From positions 1 to 5,454 of the forward strand of contig JAAZAC010000298.1 of the NCBI GenBank assembly GCA_012514545.1: 5,454 nucleotides of DNA. The letters run 5' to 3'. Under the pieces are notes generated by a model. The model saw only the letters and a program-made list of their open reading frames with translations. It did no database searches and had not been told where the DNA came from. Of the stretch, positions 1 to 4,512 are shown one piece after another. Source of the DNA: Actinomycetales bacterium. GTDB taxonomy: Bacteria; Actinomycetota; Actinomycetes; Actinomycetales; Cellulomonadaceae. Position 1 is the stretch's first letter, and each line of letters opens with the position of its first letter. Both the position numbers and the translations under genes were made by a program.

Positions 1-1
1 G

Positions 2-718
2 CTCATCGAGCGCAACACGGCCATCCCGACCAAGCGGAGCGAGATCTTCTCCACCGCCGAGGACAACCAGCCGTCCGTGCTCATCCAGGTCTTCCAGGGC
101 GAGCGCGAGTTCGCGCGCGACAACAAGCCGCTCGGCACGTTCGAGCTGACCGGCATCGCGCCCGCGCCGCGCGGCGTCCCGCAGATCGAGGTCACCTTCG
201 ACATCGACGCGAACGGCATCGTGCACGTCTCCGCCAAGGACCGCGGCACGGGCAAGGAGCAGTCGATGACGATCACCGGCGGCTCGGCCCTCCCGAAGGA
301 GGAGATCGACCGCATGATCAAGGAGGCCGAGGCGCACGCCGCCGAGGACAAGAAGCGGCGCGAGGAGGCCGAGCTGCGCAACCAGGCCGAGTCGCTCGTC
401 TACTCGACCGAGAAGGTCCTCGCCGACAACGGCGACAAGGTGCCGGAGGACGTGAAGACCCAGGTCACGACCGCCATCGGCGAGCTGAGGACCGCGCTCG
501 AGGGCGACGACGTCGAGCAGGTGAAGGCCAAGCAGGCCGCCCTGTCCGCCGTCGCGCAGAAGATCGGCGAGGCGATCTACGCCTCCGACGCCGCCGCCTC
601 CGCGGCCGCGTCCGGTGCCGCCGGGTCGTCGGCCGGTGACGGCGGCGCGTCCGCCGGCCAGTCCACCGACGACGACGTCGTCGACGCCGAGATCGTGGAC
701 GAGGACGAGAGCAAGTGA
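2..718 (+). CDS. dnaK: Chaperone protein DnaK (Hsp70), C-terminal part, 5' end outside window
   Basis: DnaK is the ATP-driven Hsp70 chaperone of the cytoplasm. It binds exposed hydrophobic peptide segments and works with DnaJ and GrpE. The 238 residues present start inside the beta-sandwich substrate-binding domain; the ATPase domain and the LLLDV-type linker are upstream of the window. Diagnostic stretches are [53 protein letters not shown] and HVSAKD, all closely matching Hsp70 family sequence. A helical lid follows (about [19 protein letters not shown] through [20 protein letters not shown]), then an Ala/Gly/Ser-rich disordered linker and the acidic tail [13 protein letters not shown] typical of bacterial DnaK. 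The open frame runs from base 2 without a stop, so the real start lies before the window. The stop TGA (716-718) overlaps the grpE start. It heads the dnaK-grpE-dnaJ-hspR operon, and its promoter and any HspR operator are not visible here. Confidence 0.98.
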   Translation, partial: LIERNTAIPTKRSEIFSTAEDNQPSVLIQVFQGEREFARDNKPLGTFELTGIAPAPRGVPQIEVTFDIDANGIVHVSAKDRGTGKEQSMTITGGSALPKEEIDRMIKEAEAHAAEDKKRREEAELRNQAESLVYSTEKVLADNGDKVPEDVKTQVTTAIGELRTALEGDDVEQVKAKQAALSAVAQKIGEAIYASDAAASAAASGAAGSSAGDGGASAGQSTDDDVVDAEIVDEDESK

Positions 719-1365
719 GCGAGCACCCGAAGCACGCCGCCGCCGGCCCCGGCCACCCCGAGGAGGGTGCGCCGGAGCCGGTGCGCGTGACCGACAAGCG
801 ACGGATCGACCCGACCACGGGGGAGCTCCGCCGGCCCACCGCCGAGGACGTGGCGGCCGGGCAGGCCGGGCAGCAGGCGGGCACCGAGGGCGCCCAGGCC
901 GCCCCGCAGGCCGGCGGCGCGCCGGACGACGCGCTCGCCGCCGCCGAGGCGCTGGCCGCCGAGCGGCTCGCCGACCTCCAGCGGCTCCAGGCGGAGTTCG
1001 TCAACTACAAGCGGCGCGTCGAGCGGGACCGCTCGCTGTCGGCGGAGCTGGCGGTGGCCGGCGTCGTCGAGGCGCTCATGCCCGTGCTCGACGAGATCGA
1101 GCTCGCGCGCCAGCACGGCGAGCTCGCCGAGGGCCCGTTCGCGTCGATCGCCGAGAAGCTGGAGACCACGCTCCAGCGGTTCGGCTGGCAGCGGTACGGG
1201 GCGGCGGGCGAGCCGTTCGACCCGTCCGTGCACGAGGCGCTCATGCACGCCGAGTCCGACGACGTGAGCGAGCCGACGGTGAGCCAGGTCGTGCAGCCCG
1301 GGCACCGGGTCGGGGAACGCATCGTGCGCCCGGCGCGCGTCGGCGTGACCGCGCCGCCGAGCTGA
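715..1365 (+). CDS. grpE: Nucleotide exchange factor GrpE
   Basis: GrpE is the DnaK nucleotide exchange factor: a dimer that opens the DnaK ATPase domain to release ADP and so reset the chaperone cycle. The 216-residue protein has a long low-complexity Ala/Gly/Pro/Glu-rich N-terminus (about 1-75, with [10 protein letters not shown] at 29-38). A coiled-coil helix follows (about 76-115, containing [11 protein letters not shown]), then the four-helix and beta-wing region. Family signatures are [17 protein letters not shown] (121-137), [18 protein letters not shown] (140-157) and [14 protein letters not shown] (165-178), ending in [16 protein letters not shown]. The chosen start is GTG at 715, whose last bases form the dnaK stop in a GTGA overlap; this suggests translational coupling and roughly fixed stoichiometry. 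The purine-rich end of dnaK (GAGGACGAGAG) can serve as a weak ribosome binding site. The length is ordinary for an actinobacterial GrpE with an extended N-terminus. Confidence 0.97.
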   Translation: MSEHPKHAAAGPGHPEEGAPEPVRVTDKRRIDPTTGELRRPTAEDVAAGQAGQQAGTEGAQAAPQAGGAPDDALAAAEALAAERLADLQRLQAEFVNYKRRVERDRSLSAELAVAGVVEALMPVLDEIELARQHGELAEGPFASIAEKLETTLQRFGWQRYGAAGEPFDPSVHEALMHAESDDVSEPTVSQVVQPGHRVGERIVRPARVGVTAPPS

Positions 1366-1387
1366 TCCCGCGGGAGGAGGTGGCGAG

Positions 1388-2365
1388 ATGGCCGGCCAGG
1401 ACTGGTTCGAGAAGGACTTCTACGCCACCCTCGGCGTGCCCAAGAACGCCGACGCGGCGACGATCAAGAAGGCGTACCGCAAGCTCGCGCGCGAGCTGCA
1501 CCCGGACCAGAACCCGGGCGACGCCACCGCGGAGGCCCGGTTCAAGGAGGTCGGGGAGGCGTACGCGGTGCTGTCCGACCCGGAGCAGCGCCGCCAGTAC
1601 GACGCCATCCGCGCGATGGCCGGCGGCGGCGCGCGGTTCTCCGCCGGCCCGGGCGGCGCGGAGGGCGCGGGCTTCGAGGACATCCTCGGTGGCCTGTTCG
1701 GCGGCGCGGGCGCGGGCCCGCGCGTGCGGTACTCCACGGGCGGCGGCGGCGGCTTCGAGGACATCCTCGGCGGCCTGTTCGGCGGCGCGGGCGGCGGCTT
1801 TAGGACGCGCGGCCCGGTCCGCGGGCAGGACCTCGAGGCGACGACGACGCTCCCGTTCCGGCAGGCCGTCGAGGGCTCGACGGTGACGATCGTCGTCGAG
1901 GGGCGGCGGGTCACCGCGCGGATCCCCCCGGGCGTGCGCGACGGCCAGCGGATCCGCCTGCGCGGCAAGGGGCGGCCCGGCGAGGCCGGCGGCCCGGCGG
2001 GCGACCTCGTCATCACCGTGCACGTCGAGCCGCACCCCGTCTTCTCGATGGACGGCCGTGACCTGCGGATCACCGTGCCGGTGACGTTCGCCGAGGCCGC
2101 GCTGGGCGCCCAGGTGGACGTGCCGACCCTCGACGGGCGCACGGTGCGCGTGAAGGTCCCGGCGGGCACGCCGTCGGGCCGCACGCTGCGCGTGCGCGGG
2201 CGCGGCGTGAAGACGCCGCAGGGCACGGGGGACCTGCTCGTGACCGTCCAGGTCGCGGTGCCGCAGCGGCTGTCCGCGGAGGCCAAGGCCGCCGTGGAGG
2301 CGTTCGACGCCGCGACGCGCGACGGCGACGTCCGTGCGGACCTGCGCGCCCGGGCGGCGCAGTAG
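1388..2365 (+). CDS. dnaJ: DnaJ-type co-chaperone lacking the zinc-finger domain (class B J-protein)
   Basis: This 325-residue J-domain co-chaperone stimulates DnaK ATP hydrolysis and delivers substrates. The J domain spans about 10-75 (DFYATLGVPKNADAATIKKAYRK) with the essential HPD triad at 38-40 and the helix IV-type DPEQRRQYD at 64-72. A Gly/Phe-rich linker follows (about 79-138), and two C-terminal beta domains (about 147-292) carry GQDLEATTTLPFRQAVEG, PPGVRDGQRIRLRGKG and GDLVITVHVEPHPVFS. The protein has no cysteine, so the four CxxCxGxG zinc motifs of classical DnaJ are absent and it resembles the DnaJ/CbpA class B type. Its place in the dnaK operon still makes it the likely main partner of this DnaK. 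The G/F region contains a near-exact duplication of FEDILGGLFGGAG. ATG 1388 is supported by a strong GGAGG (1376-1380) seven bases upstream, and it lies 22 bases after grpE. Confidence 0.95.
   Translation: MAGQDWFEKDFYATLGVPKNADAATIKKAYRKLARELHPDQNPGDATAEARFKEVGEAYAVLSDPEQRRQYDAIRAMAGGGARFSAGPGGAEGAGFEDILGGLFGGAGAGPRVRYSTGGGGGFEDILGGLFGGAGGGFRTRGPVRGQDLEATTTLPFRQAVEGSTVTIVVEGRRVTARIPPGVRDGQRIRLRGKGRPGEAGGPAGDLVITVHVEPHPVFSMDGRDLRITVPVTFAEAALGAQVDVPTLDGRTVRVKVPAGTPSGRTLRVRGRGVKTPQGTGDLLVTVQVAVPQRLSAEAKAAVEAFDAATRDGDVRADLRARAAQ
1670..1793 (+). repeat. Direct repeat pair encoding a duplicated DIF-like module in DnaJ
   Basis: The stretch 1670-1712 recurs at 1751-1793, an 81-base (27-codon) period, with one mismatch (T at 1690 against C at 1771, synonymous) over 43 bases. 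Both copies encode GFEDILGGLFGGAG, at residues 95-108 and 122-135 of the DnaJ protein. The near identity at DNA level, including third positions, suggests a fairly recent or homogenised tandem duplication. The module resembles the DIF motifs of the G/F linker in other J-proteins, which regulate the J-domain/DnaK interaction; that functional reading is inference. Confidence 0.85.
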
Positions 2366-2376
2366 GGAGGGGAGCG

Positions 2377-2811
2377 ATGCTCGGTCACCACTCAGCCGGC
2401 GGGACGTCACCCGACACCCCGGTCTTCGTCATCTCGGTCGCGGCCCGGCTCGCGGGGATGCACCCCCAGACGCTGCGCCAGTACGACCGGCTCGGGCTCG
2501 TCTCGCCGCGGCGCACCCCCGGCCGGGGCCGCCGCTACTCCCTGCGGGACGTCGCGACCCTGCGCGAGGTGCAGCGGCTGTCCCAGGAGGAGGGGATCAA
2601 CCTCGCCGGCATCAAGCGGATCCTCGAGCTGGAGGACCGCGTGCGCCGGCTGGAGGCGCAGGTCGAGGCGCTGCGCGCGATGGCGGAGCCGGGCCACCGC
2701 GTGTTCGCCGCCGGGCCGGAGGGCGACGTCGTCGCGCTGCCCCGCGGGCACCGTCCCGCGCGCGTGACGACGGGCGGCGCGCTCGTCATCTGGCGGCCGC
2801 CGCGGCCCTGA
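2377..2811 (+). CDS. hspR: Heat-shock repressor HspR, MerR family
   Basis: HspR is the actinobacterial repressor of the dnaK operon (and often clpB). It binds HAIR inverted repeats, with DnaK acting as co-repressor in studied species, so that free DnaK keeps the operon off. The 144-residue protein has the MerR winged helix-turn-helix at about 17-83: VFVISVAARLAGMHPQTLRQ, then YDRLGLVSPRRTPGRGRRYS and LRDVATLREVQRLSQEEGIN. The recognition signature HPQTLRQYDRLGLV is characteristic of HspR. A coiled-coil helix follows (LELEDRVRRLEAQVEALR, 83-100), then a basic, Gly/Pro-rich C-terminal tail. No cysteine metal-sensing motif is present. ATG 2377 has GGAGG (2366-2370) six bases upstream and lies 11 bases after dnaJ, so it is co-transcribed as the last gene of the operon, giving a feedback loop. 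No HAIR site is visible inside the window. Confidence 0.95.
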   Translation: MLGHHSAGGTSPDTPVFVISVAARLAGMHPQTLRQYDRLGLVSPRRTPGRGRRYSLRDVATLREVQRLSQEEGINLAGIKRILELEDRVRRLEAQVEALRAMAEPGHRVFAAGPEGDVVALPRGHRPARVTTGGALVIWRPPRP

Positions 2812-2833
2812 CGGCCGCATCCTCGGCGGACGA

Positions 2834-2860
2834 CGGCGCGGGCCCGGGACGGCCGCGCCG
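2834..2860 (+). terminator. Possible terminator hairpin after hspR
   Basis: CGGCGCGG (2834-2841) pairs with CCGCGCCG (2853-2860). With one bulged G the stem extends by two more pairs, leaving a 6-base loop. It lies 23 bases after the hspR stop, a good place to end the chaperone operon. There is no T-run, and in such GC-rich DNA short hairpins arise by chance, so the call is tentative. Confidence 0.35.
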
Positions 2861-2877
2861 AACCGCACCGAACCGCC
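2859..2877 (+). repeat. 10-base-period direct repeat CCGAACCGC upstream of the 2927 gene
   Basis: CCGAACCGC occurs at 2859-2867 and again at 2869-2877, one helical turn apart. It lies just upstream of a candidate promoter and could be a direct-repeat activator site, but two short copies in GC-rich DNA may be chance. Confidence 0.3.
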
Positions 2878-2899
2878 CCCGCGCGCGACCGTGCGGAGC

Positions 2900-2905
2900 T
2901 AGCGT
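2900..2905 (+). promoter_or_regulatory. Candidate -10 element (TAGCGT) for the 2927 gene
   Basis: TAGCGT fits the actinobacterial TANNNT -10 consensus and lies 21 bases before the ATG, giving a very short leader that still contains a GAGAGG ribosome binding site (2915-2920). No convincing -35 is seen at the usual distance. A separate promoter is plausible because a possible terminator separates this gene from hspR. Confidence 0.4.
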
Positions 2906-2926
2906 GGCGGCGTCGAGAGGGAGCCC

Positions 2927-3421
2927 ATGCCCGCCGCCCCGCCGCCCGAGCCCGTCGCTCCGGCACGGTCCGCCGCGCACGCCCGCGGCGCCCTGAAGCC
3001 CCGCCCCGCCCGCGCCGCCCGGCGCTTCGGCTACGTCGTGGCGATCGCGCTCGACGTCGCGTTCCTGCTCGTGCTGCACCGCTGGCCCGGCTGGCAGGAG
3101 GCGTCCTTCCTCACCGGCGCCGCCGCCGACGTCGTGCCGTGGGTGACCGCGTCCGTCGGCCTGTCGATCGCGCTCAACCTCGCCTACCTCGTGGCGGACC
3201 CGCGCTGGTTCCGCGCGGTGGGCGAGATCCTCACCTCCGTCGTGGGCGCCGTCGTCGCCGGGCGGATCCTGGACGTCTTCCCGTTCACGTTCCCCGACGG
3301 CGGGTTCCCGTGGGCGACGTGGGTGCGCGTCGCCCTGGTGCTGGCGGTCCTGGGCTGCGTCGTCGGGGTGCTCGCCAACGTGGTGCAGCTCGTCCGGGTC
3401 GTGAGCGCGCGCGAGGCCTGA
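2927..3421 (+). CDS. Small four-helix membrane protein, function unknown
   Basis: I do not recognise this 164-residue protein. The first 33 residues are Pro/Ala/Arg-rich, predicted cytoplasmic and basic. Four hydrophobic segments follow: about 35-51 (GYVVAIALDVAFLLVLH), 65-90 (PWVTASVGLSIALNLAYLVA as its core), 99-118 (EILTSVVGAVVAGRILDVF) and 133-159 (VRVALVLAVLGCVVGVLANVV). The loops carry WPGWQEASF, DPRWFRAVGE and FTFPDGGFPW. The last segment ends in a short basic-acidic tail. There is no signal peptide, catalytic motif or metal-binding cluster. ATG 2927 has GAGAGG six bases upstream. It follows hspR by 115 bases on the same strand, with a possible terminator and promoter between, so it is probably a separate unit rather than part of the heat-shock operon. 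Coding is supported by strong third-position GC, coherent membrane topology and a terminator directly after it. Confidence 0.8.
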   Translation: MPAAPPPEPVAPARSAAHARGALKPRPARAARRFGYVVAIALDVAFLLVLHRWPGWQEASFLTGAAADVVPWVTASVGLSIALNLAYLVADPRWFRAVGEILTSVVGAVVAGRILDVFPFTFPDGGFPWATWVRVALVLAVLGCVVGVLANVVQLVRVVSAREA

Positions 3422-3456
3422 GCGGGCGGCCCGCCGTCGAGCGGACGCACCCCGGA

Positions 3457-3497
3457 CACCGAGGACGCGGCCCCGGTGCGGGGCCGCGTCCTCGGTG
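3457..3497. terminator. Strong bidirectional terminator hairpin between convergent genes
   Basis: CACCGAGGACGCGGCCCC (3457-3474) is perfectly complementary to GGGGCCGCGTCCTCGGTG (3480-3497), an 18-base-pair stem. One further G-C pair closes a three-base loop. It lies between the end of the plus-strand membrane protein gene (3421) and the end of the minus-strand gene (3524), so it can serve both directions. There is no T-run on either strand, as is common for actinobacterial terminators. Confidence 0.85.
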
Positions 3498-3523
3498 GTG
3501 GGGGGATGCTGAGCTCGGGGCGC

Positions 3524-4288
3524 CTATCGACGCAGGTGGGTGAGGAGGTCGACGGCGGCCTCGTGGGTCTCGGGCAGCGGCTCGATCCAGATGCGCGGCG
3601 GCTGCCGGACGAGGTCCGTGATGTGCAGCGCGGTGGCGTGGGCGTTGACCTGGTCGCGCATGCGGCGGACGGTCTCGCCGAGGTCGAAGTCGCGCGCGAC
3701 GAGCACGGCGAACGCGCCGCCGCCGAGCGCCGCCATCGGGTGGCCGGGCGCGAGCGCGGCGGTGAGGGCGCGACCCATCGCGGCGGACCGGGCCATCCGG
3801 CGCCACGGCGCGACGTCGCCGGCGGCGACGTCGACGAGCACGAGGCAGTGCGTGACGAACGCGTGGTGCGCGTGCTTGCGCGCCGCGCCGTACGTCTCGC
3901 CCAGCCGGACGGCCAGGTACTCCATGGTCGGCAGGCCGGACTCGGGGTCGATGCAGGTCTGCTGCACCGGGGACTCGAGCGCGCTGGCCCAGCCCTCGCA
4001 CAGCGACCGGACGACCTCGAGGCTCGGGTCCCGGCCGACGAGGCGGAAGAGGACGCCGACGTCGTCGAGGGTCTCGGCGATGCCCACGCCGGCGGCGCCA
4101 CGGACCTGACCGAGGCGGTACGCCGCTGCGGCAGGAGACGTACCCGCGGCGAGCGCCTCGGTCAGGGCGTCGATCGCAGGGTGGTACCAGTCGCCCGGTC
4201 GCAGCCACACGGTCTCGACGCTCTCCGTGCGCCACTGCTCACGGAGCACGGTGGCCCATGCGTCACGCATCTGCTCGGTGGCGGTCAC
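3524..4288 (-). CDS. Protein with a degenerate GGDEF-like domain (GGGAF), probable signalling or regulatory role
   Basis: This 254-residue soluble protein has an all-helical-looking N-terminal half (about 1-108). From about 111 on it resembles a GGDEF (diguanylate cyclase) domain: TCIDPESGLPTMEYLAVRLG corresponds to the DxLTGLxNR opening motif, CLVLVDV (148-154) to the first core beta strand, and MAALGGGAFAVLVARD (185-200) to the segment around GG[D/E]EF. Here the signature reads GGGAF, so the metal- and catalysis-related acidic residues are missing; GTP cyclisation to c-di-GMP is unlikely and a binding or scaffold role is more plausible. No membrane segment or signal peptide is seen. GTG 4288 is the most upstream start after an in-frame TAG (4316-4318); ATG at 4270 is the alternative. 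Neither has a clear ribosome binding site, so a leaderless message is possible. It is divergent from the fused sigma factor gene. The fold assignment comes from motif reading only. Confidence 0.75.
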   Translation of the reverse strand: MTATEQMRDAWATVLREQWRTESVETVWLRPGDWYHPAIDALTEALAAGTSPAAAAYRLGQVRGAAGVGIAETLDDVGVLFRLVGRDPSLEVVRSLCEGWASALESPVQQTCIDPESGLPTMEYLAVRLGETYGAARKHAHHAFVTHCLVLVDVAAGDVAPWRRMARSAAMGRALTAALAPGHPMAALGGGAFAVLVARDFDLGETVRRMRDQVNAHATALHITDLVRQPPRIWIEPLPETHEAAVDLLTHLRR

Positions 4289-4421
4289 GTCGGATGAGAG
4301 GAGGCGTCGCGGCGGCTATGACGCGGTTCCGGCGCCCTCTTCACCCGAGTGATCCGCACACGCCGGGCGACACGCGCGACAAGTCACCCCGATTGGTCGC
4401 TGTTCCCCGCTCATCCGGCAT

Positions 4422-4450
4422 GAGAACCTTTCCGATGGATTGGTGTACCC
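4422..4450 (+). promoter_or_regulatory. Candidate ECF-type promoter for the fused sigma factor gene
   Basis: GAGAACC (4422-4428) followed by TTT has the AAC core and short T-tract seen in many ECF -35 elements. GTACCC, 16 bases further on (4445-4450), sits where a -10 would be. This would suggest autoregulation, common for ECF sigma genes, but the -10 is not a standard one and the transcription start is unknown. Confidence 0.35.
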
Positions 4451-4452
4451 AA
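4440..4452 (+). promoter_or_regulatory. Inverted repeat TTGG-N5-CCAA, possible operator
   Basis: TTGGTGTACCCAA has perfect 4-base arms around a 5-base centre and overlaps the candidate -10. A regulator binding here could control the sigma gene. The arms are short, so chance is not excluded. Confidence 0.25.
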
Positions 4453-4474
4453 CGGCGCAAACGCGGGTAGGGGC

Positions 4475-4502
4475 GGACCGCGGGACCGCGGGACCACGGG
4501 AC
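4475..4502 (+). repeat. 8-base tandem repeat (GGACCGCG, about 3.5 copies) in the sigma gene leader
   Basis: The units are GGACCGCG (4475-4482), GGACCGCG (4483-4490), GGACCACG (4491-4498) and a partial GGAC (4499-4502). The array ends directly before the ribosome binding site GGGAGGG (4503-4509) of the sigma factor gene. It lies outside the coding frame, so copy-number change would alter leader length without affecting the protein. Confidence 0.75.
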
Positions 4503-4512
4503 GGGAGGGCGG

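Larger units (their letters stand above)
4289..4512. promoter_or_regulatory. Divergent intergenic region between the GGDEF-like gene and the sigma factor gene
   Basis: These 224 bases hold no credible gene. The middle (about 4380-4460) is less GC-rich than its surroundings, as expected of a promoter region. On the plus strand it carries a candidate ECF promoter, an inverted repeat and an 8-base tandem repeat (listed separately). On the minus strand GGAACC occurs about 37 bases before GTG 4288 and could be an ECF-type -35, but no matching -10 is convincing. Confidence 0.6.

Noticed and set aside
615..1886. Long plus-strand open frame of 423 codons across grpE and dnaJ
   Set aside because: Its product is Arg/Ala/Pro low-complexity, it overlaps three well-supported genes in another frame, and it is the usual artefact of very GC-rich DNA.
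1241..2410. Minus-strand open frame of 389 codons opposite dnaJ
   Set aside because: The product has no recognisable domain, is Arg/Ala-rich, and mirrors the confirmed dnaJ gene.
2..2811. HAIR (HspR) or CIRCE (HrcA) operator within the chaperone operon
   Set aside because: No CTTGAGT-N7-ACTCAAG or CIRCE-type inverted repeat was seen; the HspR site would be expected upstream of dnaK, outside the window.
2802..2818. Six-base-pair hairpin GCGGCC/GGCCGC across the hspR stop codon
   Set aside because: It is short, overlaps coding sequence and is of a kind expected by chance in such GC-rich DNA; the 2834-2860 hairpin is the better terminator candidate.
3476..4297. Plus-strand open frame of 273 codons opposite the GGDEF-like gene
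   Set aside because: It overlaps the terminator hairpin, has a composition of Arg/Gly/Val runs without motifs, and the opposite strand gives a domain-like protein.
4258..4470. 70-codon plus-strand frame in the divergent intergenic region
   Set aside because: It overlaps the start of the minus-strand gene and the candidate promoter, is rich in Arg without motifs, and is most likely chance.
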